Source: Hybos culiciformis | Lineage: Eukaryota; Arthropoda; Insecta; Diptera; Hybotidae | Direction of reading: 5' to 3' | DNA: 64,000 bases | Assembly (NCBI GenBank): GCA_964007475.1 | Contig: OZ023274.1 | Location: 71,373,303-71,437,302, forward strand | In this document: piece by piece, positions 15,201 through 25,817 of the stretch | How positions within the stretch are numbered: position 1 is the first letter of the stretch | Layout of the letters: each line of letters opens with the position of its first letter | Made by a program: the position numbers and the translations under genes | Notes under the pieces: generated by a model | The model's database searches: none | Told to the model about the DNA's origin: nothing | Seen by the model: only the letters and a program-made list of their open reading frames with translations

Positions 15201-15946
15201 AAATAGTAGTAAAATAGTCGAAATACAAAATTACAAATTCTCGATATTTTATGACTTGCTATTTTTTGACTCGATAGTTTATCAATATATTGACCTTATT
15301 AATTCAATGTGAATAATATCGTATATTTTAAAAATTTTCCTGTGTATTATTTTAGCCGACAACTACTGAGATCACACAAAAATTAAATATCACTAAATTG
15401 GAAGGGAGTGATTTAATTACATTAGATGATAGCAACAATTCTAGCTTTGATATTGAAGATTTTGACCCATTAAATATGAATGCCAAACCTTTACCAGCAA
15501 GCTTATTAAAATCAAACAGTAGTACTCCTAATGCAAACAATTTTTTAACTCCAACATCAAATTCGATGAATAATAGTAGTGGAATTGGATCAACAATATC
15601 ATCAAATAATGATAGTGGTGAAATTATTTCTACATTGAGTACAAAATCCATGTATCTTCCGTCAACATCAAACGGCTGCACTATTCCAGCTGTTCATAAT
15701 CCGATTTATCCTTATTTCACACCACAACATCATCGTCATAATCATTCAATTTCAGTCCATCAACAGCAACAACATGGCAATCAAGAGAACAAAGATGATG
15801 ATTTTGAATTATTGAAAAAATATGGTCTTGATCAATTTTCTTTAAAAACAATTAATAATCTTAATTCTAGTAATAAGATATCTAAAAAAGATAAACTCTA
15901 TGATAAGAAGTCAGTAAAGCCCAACACTTGGACAACGTTTGACTGA
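212..15946 (+). CDS. DENND1: DENN domain-containing protein 1 (connecdenn), Rab35 GEF
   Basis: Ten coding exons: 212-228, 1573-1731, 8244-8508, 8585-8638, 9070-9330, 9400-9864, 12260-12292, 12447-12884, 13568-14032 and 15356-15946. They total 2748 nt, in frame, for 915 residues. The start is a 17-nt microexon (M-N-S-R-V-K) followed by GTAAGT; it matches the M-G-S-R-I-K start of vertebrate DENND1. Residues 1-407 form the uDENN-cDENN-dDENN module, with family motifs such as FVLT, RFGFCR, YLPW, LPSIPEN, MLSERRI, YPMVWQH, PMPFLIG and SPFDDL. In the family this module activates Rab35 on clathrin-coated vesicles. The rest is low-complexity, rich in Ser, Asn and Pro. It holds a proline-rich SH3-type stretch (about residues 609-622 and PSPPVPPKR), a clathrin-box-like LITLD at 738-742, FDPL, and a C-terminal WTTFD that fits the AP-2 ear WxxF-acidic motif. 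The exon 9 acceptor was chosen at 13566-13567 because it alone keeps frame. Family identity is very secure; the microexon is somewhat less so. Confidence 0.93.
3361..3763. mobile_element. Harbinger-like MITE, 403 bp
   Basis: Terminal inverted repeats of about 21 bp begin GGCCGGTTTTCACGATCCAA and end with its complement, flanked on both sides by TTA (3358-3360 and 3764-3766). The TTA duplication is typical of PIF/Harbinger elements. Subterminal parts carry many copies of a CTTGGACAAAGT-like word in both orientations. No transposase is visible, so it is non-autonomous. It lies in DENND1 intron 2. Confidence 0.75.
4557..4846. mobile_element. MITE-like inverted-repeat element, 290 bp
   Basis: The left end AGACTGGATGTTTTTGAAGA recurs inverted at the right end (AAAACATCCAGTCT), and the similarity runs on for about 30 bp with mismatches. 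The AT-rich interior has no coding capacity. No clear target duplication was found, so the superfamily is unknown. Inside DENND1 intron 2. Confidence 0.6.
6188..6441. mobile_element. MITE-like inverted-repeat element, 254 bp
   Basis: The ends are ATCGTCGGTCTCATGCAAAA and its near-complement at 6411-6441; the match extends about 30 bp with a few mismatches. No transposase. It lies only 67 bp before another inverted-repeat element in DENND1 intron 2. Confidence 0.65.
6509..6766. mobile_element. MITE with perfect 31-bp terminal inverted repeats, 258 bp
   Basis: The 31-bp left terminus (6509-6539, beginning TCGAGACCTTAGAACAACAA) is repeated exactly inverted at 6736-6766. Identical ends suggest a fairly recent insertion. 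The interior has a short TTTACTTATTG direct repeat near 6540-6580. No coding capacity; superfamily unassigned. In DENND1 intron 2. Confidence 0.7.
7885..8080. repeat. Diverged tandem duplication, period about 100 bp
   Basis: The segment containing ACTGATAATTTATTTATTTT and TAGTACATAGAC (from about 7885) recurs as ACTGATTATTTATTTATATT and TAGTACATAGAT (from about 7985). Two diverged copies in DENND1 intron 2; no coding significance. Confidence 0.5.
8868..8960. repeat. Short tandem duplication in DENND1 intron 4
   Basis: Two neighbouring copies of about 50 bp share the pattern AACAATTG-AA-TCTGA-ACTTTTATTTCGTTTC followed by AGAACCA. A third, inverted, partial copy (GGACGAAACGAAATAAG) lies at about 8698-8715, so this may be the worn remains of a foldback element. 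Confidence 0.45.
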
Positions 15947-18063
15947 GATAATATACATTTGGAATGAAAAAACGTGAATAGATTTTTCATTCCCTAAGAA
16001 GCCAAAAAAAATTGTGAAAAAAAATAATTATTTGGGATTATCATTTTTAAACCTAATTTTCCACAAGGAACTTACTTGCCAACTAAAAATACTTTTTTCT
16101 AATCTTTACTTCACGTAAGACGTACTTAAGTTACAACAAAAGGAAGCGAACTGTGTTTAAGGAAATTAATATTCTAACAATCAATGGTAAATTTTGCATA
16201 TAGCTAAATATATATCTTTTTTTTTTCTCACTAATTTCAAGTATATGTATTTGATTATTATGAAATTTAATTTTTTTGAATATATTTTAATAAATATTTA
16301 ATAATTTCCTATAATTGAAAATTAGTAAGATTGAGTTAATGGTAATAAAATTAAAAAAATTCTGCCTAACTCCTCAAAGCAAAATAACAAATAATTATAT
16401 TCCAAGTTTTCATACTTCAGAAAATTTTGGGTTTTTAGAATGATATTAACAAAAAATTATTCTGGGTTATGAAAATGATTAATCAAACTGTAGAATATTT
16501 CAGAAATTTAGATATTTATGTAATAATTATAAAATTACGCATTTTTGCCTAATTCGCAATATGTCACATTTTTGTTAATAATTTTTACTATGTAACTTTG
16601 TCAAACAACTGAAATGAAACAAAAGTGATAGTTAAGACTCATATACAAACTTGTAAATAAATTCATCTAAGATATTATATAAAACATTAATAAATAAGAA
16701 GTGGTAAGATCTTGAAAAATGAAAACATTTATTATTTTATTTAAAAAAATTGTTGATTAATTTTTTTTTGCAGTTAGTATTTATCTTTAATAATATTTTC
16801 AAACAAAAAATTAATTTATTAAATTATTAATATTCATTTAGTTTTATAAAGAAATTAATCAAAGCTCACAGTTTAGTTTGAGTATGAAATAAAAATGGAA
16901 ATAACTTCTGTTATTTAAAACCACCTTAATATTTGTTAATTTTTTTTGTGGTTTTTGTGGTTTGAGCCAGTTATTTTATTTCATGCTTAATCTTTTTACA
17001 AATAGATTTATATAAATTAATATTTTTATTTTTTGATGTTGATTTGTTTTTATGAAATTTTTTTCTTCACTTTGTTTTGAATGTTTTGACTCAAACTATA
17101 ACCAAGAATATATTAAAACACCGATTCTTTTTGTACCGAACCCTTTTTATTTATATTGTTCTTGAATAGTTAGGTTACCGTATCAAAACTAACTTAAAAT
17201 AATCGAAACCAAAAACCAATATGCTCTTTAGAATAATTCTAAAAATATTTGTTCAGTGCTTTGTTAGAATTTTTTTGTTTTTTTAAAAAGGCGAAATAAC
17301 AGATAGGTACTGTCACTGAAATTTTGTCGAAAGAAAATTAGAATACGTAATCTGTCTTAATATTTAAAGTAGAAATGATATGTACATTTAAATATAATTT
17401 GAGTGTATTAGACGAATTTTCAAAAGGAAGTCTCATAAAAAAATATCAACAAGTTCAATTGTCCGAGAGAAGGTAATTTGATTTTTTATCCTTTGAATCA
17501 ATTCAAACTTTTCAATCAAGTCAATTAAAGTTTTTCGTCATGGAGTTGCTGAAATTAATGTCATTGTTTTTATTTTAATAGTCTCTTCAAAAGATAAATG
17601 TAAATGTTATGTTATGGCATGATATAATATGTAATTATTTTCTTTTTTTTATTATTTTCGGAAATTAACAAATTTATTATAAAATGCTTATTGGGGATAT
17701 TTCCCGTAGCTTTGTGTTATGTAATTTCTTTTAGGGGTAAACCAGACTATTTTTAAAAATATATTTGGGTACGCGTATTATGGCGTTTAAATAATCTAAA
17801 CTAATTAAGTATCAATTATAAATGTTTATTTAAATTATGTTTTAAAAAATTTCGGATAAATAATATTAAAAAATATAATAATCAAAATTTAATTTAATTT
17901 TTAATTGGAATTGAATAAACATTTTCTATTATAATGTAAAATTTTTAGCATATTTATAATATATATATATATACAATATTCTCCAAATTTATAAAAAAGT
18001 ACTAAAATATATTTAAACAATTTCTAAATTAAACATAATAAATTTGTTTTTTTTTTCAAGAAT
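15947..18063. other. Intergenic, DENND1 3' region
   Basis: DENND1 3' UTR and spacer before the convergent GST gene. An AATAAA at 16289-16294 is a plausible DENND1 polyadenylation signal. An AT dinucleotide run sits near 17960-17975. No further gene is visible. Confidence 0.5.
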
Positions 18064-20341
18064 TCAATCTGAGGCAAGTGGAGGCAAACCTGCCTTCTTT
18101 CGATTCTCTTGCAAGCATGATATTATCCTGAAAAAATAAAATATAATAAGTTTACTATAATACTTTTGAATTACTTCTAAAATTTTAAATAATTCATTAA
18201 ACAAATAGGATTTAAAAAATAATTGTAATATTTTATTTTACCAAAAAGGTTTCGATTACGGTTTTTCGACATAAAATTAAAATTCAATAAAAAAATTAAT
18301 TCGACATGGAATACGTGGTTTATAGTTTGTAATATGAGACTAATTAGAAAATTGTACATATAGTCAGTTTTAAAACATTTAAATTCAAAAAATAAAATAC
18401 CTTTCATACAACTGTTGAGCTCCCTTTTCATTAATGTTTTTATTGTCTGGAAGTGTATCTAAGAAAAAGGACGTAAAAAAAAGATTGAAACCTTCAAAAT
18501 TAAATATTTATTATTTGTTCTTTACGGTTTAGGTTCTCCATCCAAAGTGATGCTCTTGAGTATCTTCGTCTCTCAACAGGAATAAGTTTATTCAAAGTTA
18601 TTAACGTTGTATGAATGGAAATATCTCCTATTGTTAATTGATTCCCAGTCACATAATCTTTAAACTCTAAATATTTTTCCAAAAATCCATATGCATTATG
18701 AGCATTTTCTATAGTACTTTGATGTACTTCAGTTTCACCACCATAAATAATTCGATTCTAAAAAAAAATTTATTATTATTATAAAAAAAAAACATACTTT
18801 ACTTATGTCGGGTAAGCTGAATCAAAATAAGTTGGTTTTATATGTCCAAAGCGTATTAAAATTGATTTTTAGTTTTGATAATGTCGAGACATTTTATAAT
18901 TCCAGAATAGATAACAAATGCAAAAAAAAAAATTAATTTCCTAATGAAAATAAAACTTAAAAATGGAGAAATTTCAAATCCCTTTTATCTATTTTTCAAA
19001 ATTTGTTATTGATTATTGTTATTAAGTTTTATTATTTTTATTATTTTCCTAGGAAACCATGGCTTTATCCATTTAATTTAGATTCTTGAATTTATTAAAT
19101 TTTATTTGATAAAAATTTAATAAATTTATCTTTTTACCTTTACCTAAAATTAAGGAAATTTTTCAAATGGCAAATGGTTCAGTTTGTAGTAAGCAAAAAT
19201 TTATAAATATTGCCTGTAAAAAAAGATGCATTTGATGATACTTACAACTAAATCTTTGATGACAGTAAACAACAATGTTGCTTCATAAAACATTCTTTGA
19301 TTGACATGAGCTCGATCAACTAAATTTTTGGGGTACAATTTATCATTTTTAGCATATTTATCAACCATATAACCCATAATTACATGACTGAAAATTGAAA
19401 AAAAAATATATGTATTAGGTAAATTATTTGCTTAATATGAAGGAAATGTTGTTTTGTTTTAACATGACACTAATTCTAAATAAATTACTTCTTCAAATAC
19501 TGTTTTTCCATACTGAACAAGTTCTTGAATGTAATATTAACATGTAAAGTGTTCTTAACCGTCTCTTCTGTCTGGCCGATGATAAGAACATTCTAAGAAA
19601 TTTAATCTTGAAACTGATAAGTTTCTATAGGCTATTTACTCGTCAATTAATAACTTAAGCTTTGAACGTTATTAAATTTTGAATTGGAATTTGTTAGAAT
19701 TTCTTCAAATAACATCTTTTTATTACAACCTACACTGCCCCATGTTTCTTAGATTTCTTGAAAACTTGTAATAATTCAGTTACGAAAGTGAGTGATGTCA
19801 AAACGGTGCGCAAGCGCTAATTGGAAACAACCCTAGTTTGAGTAGTTCCGCCACTTTAACCAACCAACCAACCAACTATGTATAATTTGTATCAATAAAA
19901 ATTTTAAAAATGTATTAATATTAAAACATAATAAATTCATAGTTTATTGTATATGTAATTATTCACCTATCCCAAATTGATTCTCCTTCATCAACGAAAA
20001 CTGGTATTGTATGTTGGGGATTAATCTGCAAAATATTAGAAAAAAATTAATTTTCTGTTATGTAATTATAAAATTTCGAGTAATGTAATGTAGACAATGT
20101 AGAAAAGAAAAAATACTCAACTCTTATGAATTCCTGACTTAGGTGTTCTTTTCTCGAAAAGTCAACCAACCTTAAAATAGAGAATCGTCAAAAAAAAAAT
20201 ATATTATCTCTGTTTCTTTACGTAATCACAAAATTTCTCTTACTTTAAGTCAATTTCCAGTCCAATCAGTTTGGCGCATATTAAACAAGCTCTGGCTGGT
20301 GGTGAAAATAGTGCATAGTGTAAAATTGGTTTTCTGTTCAT
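18064..20341 (-). CDS. Glutathione S-transferase, delta/epsilon class (copy 1)
   Basis: Seven exons on the minus strand: 20341-20244, 20170-20122, 20025-19967, 19387-19246, 18757-18526, 18458-18401 and 18127-18064, totalling 702 nt for 233 residues. Cytosolic GSTs of this class conjugate glutathione to xenobiotics and lipid-oxidation products. The N-terminal thioredoxin-like domain shows LFSPPARA with the candidate catalytic Ser13, then KEHLSQEF, the glutathione-site motif NPQHTIPVF and the D-S-H-V-I helix. The C-terminal helical domain contains DYVTGNQLTIGDISIHTTL, the N-capping box and hydrophobic-staple region of GSTs. D-S-H in place of E-S-R favours epsilon over delta. The last two short exons were recovered because they keep phase and supply the usual EKGAQ...L tail. 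The exon 2 donor (GTTGAG) is weak. The gene looks intact. Confidence 0.92.
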
Positions 20342-22317
20342 ATTTTTTTTTTTATTTTTAATAATTCAATAAATTTTATAATAAAAAAAAAATAAAAAAT
20401 TAACACAATAATATATTTTTGATGTGATAACGATAAGCTTTAAAACTCAACTATGTAGTGTTTTTTTTTTGTAAACATACAAATACTACCTATATTACGA
20501 ATAATTATTTATTATTGTTCACAAATTAAAACGAAATTTCGAAATTATACACATGTTTTATTTTTATATGATGTGAATTTGAATTTAAAAGAAAAAATAC
20601 GACAAGAGTTTGCTAATAAATTGTACGAATGCAATATAATTTTAAAAGTTTTTTTTTAGCACCGATGAATTCTAAGCACCGAACAATTTTATAGACAAAG
20701 TTAAATATTATTTTGTTAAAAATTTATAATTAGTTGATCCCATCGCAAACGTTATTTCGCTCTAGGCTAGCCATTATTAATAAAAATGTTTGAAGATGGT
20801 GCGAAAATTCGAAAAAGTTGTCCAGCGCCGAAAGTAGTCGACCATGAATAAGTAGCTCAAACCCATTACAGAAAATAACCTTTCCTTTCATCCAAATCGA
20901 TTAATTGGTTCAAAAATTTATAGGTTACATGCACAAACGGACTTTCATTTTTGTATATGTATATTCTATCTCTATATACATATACATACATATATTTTCT
21001 ATAATAAATCTTTGGAGTGTATGTTTACTGAATCATTGAATCCAAACCCCTCGACCATTGATTTAATATTAACAAATATGTTAGTTGATTCCGAAAATTT
21101 AAACATGGCCTCTGATGGTGCCGCAATATAAGTTATAATTTTCTAAATCAATGTATATTTAATTTTCAAATACCATGTTTTAGAGTTCGCTTATTATAGA
21201 ACAATCAAGCTGAAGTGAGAGTTCTAGTTTCAAAGCTCTCAAAGTCCACTTTAACAAAAATGGGTTAATGATGCAGTTTTGTTCGTTTTGTTCAGAGCCA
21301 CTATTCTACGAGATTTAAAGCTCAACTTTTTTAGCTCTAGTTTTCTTAAATAAATTGGATAATAAATTTCAAAACTCTCTAAATCCGATATGTGCTGGAA
21401 TACTTCATTAATTTAACAGAAGTTTTTAGCTTTCTTTTCGAATTTATATATACTCGTAGTGGAATTTGAAAGTCTGGACCCCTTAAGTGTTAAAAATAGT
21501 GAAATATAAATTAACCAAACCACTGTTGATAAATATACTATTTATTAAAAATAAAACCAAGTACCTATACAATGTAATATTAAAAGCTTGAATTTGAAAT
21601 AGAAAAAAATCTAATTATAAACATTATTGACGGTACATATATAAGATTTTGCTTAATCTATTTTATTTTTTGACTTGGCCAAACTAAAACTAAAATAATT
21701 TAGTATTGGATAAAATTGTTCAAAATTAGTCAGCTTTTCTAGCCTCATGACCATACTCAATAACGGTCATATTAAATACTCTAGATATAAATTTACATAA
21801 ATGTGGATTTTCGAAAAAAACCAAAAAGCTTATTTTCTACAGACTCATATTTTTTTCAAAGCTTTTTAAATGAGAAAAATTCTATCAGGGTCATTCTGAA
21901 ATTAAATTTTCCTTAGATGTAGTTATTTTACTTAAATCTAACTATTAATCTAACTGTTTGCTAAAATTTAGTTTACTGTCATACGAATATCCTAGTCAAA
22001 CCGAATTTAGCTCGCATGGCCCAAGTTTATCCACAAATAAATCTTTATTCTCTTTTTCTATGTTTGTAACTTAATTATACATTATCTTACATAATGCATT
22101 TCTTATTATATAATATTATCATATCTCCAAAAAAGTGCGTTCAATGCAATTGTTATAACTGTTTGTATTTAAATCCGCAACTTTATTAAACGTAAATATT
22201 TGAATAAATTTAATATGCCCACAATTGTAATTATATTACACACGTGTACGAAATTAAATATTTTCACTTAGATGCGAAATTTATTGTATATATATGTATT
22301 TATATTAAATACAACTA
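20342..22317. other. Intergenic, upstream of GST copy 1
   Basis: About 2 kb of AT-rich sequence containing the presumed promoter of the minus-strand GST. A less AT-rich stretch at about 20740-20960 may be an old repeat but I could not classify it. No open reading frame resembles a known protein. Confidence 0.4.
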
Positions 22318-23158
22318 CAGTACCGACTCGATCGATGCAACATTCGATAGTTGCAATTATTCAGTCGTTGCAACCATTAAAATTTTCCTCTGAAAAACTT
22401 AGTCGTTGCAACTTTTAAAATTGTTTACTCAGTCGTTGCAACAAATTATTTTTATTTATGGAAAATACTAGTGAAAAGAAAGAGAAAATTGAATCAGATT
22501 CTGAGTTGATAGAACCTGTGACAGCTCTTTCTAATAATACATCACCAGAAAATGGATTTCCTTGGACGATGCAGTATTGATTGCCCAAAATTGTTGTAAT
22601 AAAAAATAATAATAAAATACTGAATTAGAGACAACAGCGCGGAACCAAAACTACTGCTGAAAAACTTTTAGTTTTTGTCTTGATTGGGCAAACCAAAACG
22701 ATACTTCGGTATGCGATTTTATTTATGGCACTCCAAAAATTGAAAGCGTGCTGTCCCTAAAAATCTGCATTGTACAAAGAAACATCAAATTTTTTCAAAA
22801 AAAAAACATCAGAATCAAAATTAATTATACGTATCTATTTTCACTTTCAAAAGAATTTCCTTAATTTTATTATTGCTTGTAATATTTTTATTTGCTCACA
22901 ATGAATCTGCACTTTCGAATGAATGGATTAAATAGACTGATTGTTTAATTTTTTTTTAATTTCATTTAATCTTACAAATAGTTTCCCCAAAACAGAACAC
23001 TCATCGCAGTAAGGTTGCAAGGATGAGGGGTCAATTCTCCAAAAGTGCGACAAGTTATAAAAGGGTTCCTTATAAACAATGATACTTGGACGTTGCAACA
23101 AACGCGGTCGTTGCAATTGGCCTGGTTTTAATTAGTTGCAACGATCGAGTCGGTACTG
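22318..23158. mobile_element. Tigger/pogo-like non-autonomous DNA transposon, 841 bp
   Basis: The termini read CAGTACCGACTCGATCGATG on the left and the inverted complement on the right (about 24 bp, one mismatch), flanked by TA on both sides (22316-22317 and 23159-23160). CAGT ends with a TA duplication are typical of the pogo/Tigger branch of Tc1-mariner. A TTGCAACGACT-type word repeats several times just inside both ends. The interior has a short + strand frame from 22459 (MENTSEKKEK...) ending in TGA. Around 22630-22800 there is a broken stretch (RGTKTTAEKLLVFV) that may be a decayed DDE transposase piece, but that is a weak resemblance. Confidence 0.75.
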
Positions 23159-23160
23159 TA

Positions 23161-25817
23161 AATGCAGAGAATTAAAAAAAATTATGAATTTAACTTTACT
23201 TAAAAAAGTTATCTATTTGTCATTTCATTCATATCTTATAATTTATAATACAAATAAACTAATAAACTAATTGTATTATTATTAAACATACTATTTATAC
23301 ATACATTTACATATATGGGGTAGTTTAGAAATTAGAATTGTTATTATTGTCTTAAAAATGTACACATAAGTAAAATGGCCTTGACTGCAAGGCTCAATTG
23401 GAATAGGATTTATTTATCAATAAAATACAATGTGCATTAGTTAGTTTTAGTTAATATTTATGAATTTTATATAGTTTTATTAAACTCTTATGTTATAACA
23501 ATTTTAACGTTTCAGAAATGTATTATTACTGTTGATCAGTGCTCTAAATAATTTTAAATGAAGAATTGTAATTACTAGTCGAAACCCGTGAAAAAATTCA
23601 CGGAAGTTAAATAAATTTGGAATTTTTGAAATACTTACATTTTTTAATATTATTTTTAACTTTTCCTTTGTCTTGACTTCTAATTTCTAATTTTGATTTT
23701 TTGTCAATCAGTCAATTAATCATATAGAAATTACATGGTTTTTGAAAAAAAAAATTACATACATAGATACATGGTCCAATTTTATTTATTAATATTATGA
23801 TTAAAGAGATTTTAGCAAAGAAATTGAGAATGATTGACTCATATATACAACTAATTAAACGATGGCGTTATATAAGACCACATGTCACGAAACACTTATG
23901 GTTTTATGAGTCAATGAATAAGCCCTAATGTCATAATTGCGAAATTTCCGCAGATGTCTGTAATAGTATGACTCACTTGATCGAAATATAAAACCACATT
24001 TTATTTGTTGGAAAGTTTGAGGCATAATGCTATAAATTTAACACTTTTCATTCAATAACTCAAATAAAAAAAAATTAACGATAATTGCATTTTTCAATAT
24101 GATGAATGAAAAAAAAATTTATTTTGTTTCTAGAAGTAATTAATAGGTTGGATCAAAATCAAGGGAAATGAAATCCCGAAAGACAGAACTCCCAAAAACT
24201 AATCCTGGAACCAAAGGCAAAAAAAAAAGTTCAATTAGGTTTTAGTCCGCATTAATGCGAGAAAGTTTTTTTCTCGCAGTTATGGGCTAAGTTCCGAAAA
24301 GGAGAGTTGTGTAGCGTCTGAATCAAAAACCTTTTCAAGTGGCCATGCAACCGCCCAAATTTTGCGATTATGGGTTTTTAAGGTTCTCTCGTTTGAGTCG
24401 TAAAGCCATTACGGCATATATGGCGTTATGACAGGGCACCTCATTTTCCAATAATTATTGAGACAATTTTATTAGAAAAACTTTGTTATTTGCGATATTA
24501 AGACACATTTGGAATTAAAAAAAATAAAAAACACGAGGACATTAAAAACAATCATCAACAGAAAAAGTGAATAATTCAAATTTAATGCATAAATAATTTA
24601 CAATATGGAGTAAATCTATCCCCAAAAAGGGTATGTTTAATAAAGGAAAATTATTTTAGAAACCATGTGTATATTAAATGTACTGATTACAAACTTATAT
24701 GAAATGCAATCCAATGACCGTTAGATAACTCAAAGATTATTTTTAATAAATAAATTGTTAAACATGCACGTGGAGCTTTATATATATACTGACATTATAG
24801 ATAGCGTCAAGTGGACGCCTATATCAATTTAATTATGTCGAAATAGCTACAACGCGCGCAAAATAAATATAACTTTTTTTTCAATGATTTGTTTTCTTTT
24901 AATAACTAATGATGTGATAAAATTCTTTGCTAAATTACAAACGTCCTCAAGTAAATATATAGAAAGCTTTTGAGTGCATTATACTCTAGACATAATAAAT
25001 TGTTAGGCCACGCGTAGTTAATGAACTACGTGATAATTTGTAATGCATTTGTTTATTTTTATATATTTTTTCATTTATTTTTATTAATCGTAATACGAAC
25101 AACTAAAAGTTATCTAAATTCTAAAAATATTTACAACTTTAAGTGTTTTGTGAATAAACAAATATACTATAATATTTACAACTAGTTTACAAATATGCAA
25201 TTTTAAGAAAAGCTTTTCTTAATGAATTATTTTTTTATAGCGCATTAGCGCGTTACATTTTTCTTATCTGAAGAATATGCATAAAGAACATTTTACATTA
25301 GAAATGGAGCTAATATTGAGATATTGGAACAAAAATTTAACTTTTTCATAATATTTTTTGAGCTTATGTACAAGTAGGTTATGTATAGATGTAGGAACAA
25401 GTAGTGAAATTAGAACAAGAATTGGAAGTGAAACCTTTTGGAAGAAAATAATCTGTCAATAATCTGTCGACTTTTTGTCTTCGTACGGACCTGGAAATAA
25501 TAAATACTAATCCTTTTTTTTTTACAGAAATCTTGATTTCTTAGTTCCGATATTATTTCTTGAAAATTTTGTCTATAAAATATTTAAAAATATTTAATAA
25601 AATTAGATTTTGTTATTTTTTATATAGATTGAATTTTTAATATTAAATATAAAATACAATACAAATTTTAAAATACATTATACATTTTTAATAATAATAA
25701 TATTACACGTATACCTCCATCACTTAAAACATAATACAACATACAGAAAAATGCATTTTTTGTTTATAATATAAATAATTTTAAAAACTAAATGACATAA
25801 GTAAATATTTTTATTCT
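23161..25817. other. Intergenic between the GST genes
   Basis: 2.6 kb with no gene recognised. A GC-richer block at about 24140-24440, including a TGCGAGAAAGTTTTTTTCTCGCA stem near 24255-24282, stands out from its surroundings and is probably an old unclassified repeat. Confidence 0.4.

Noticed and set aside
15352..15681. Minus-strand 109-codon frame
   Set aside because: Antisense shadow of DENND1 exon 10.
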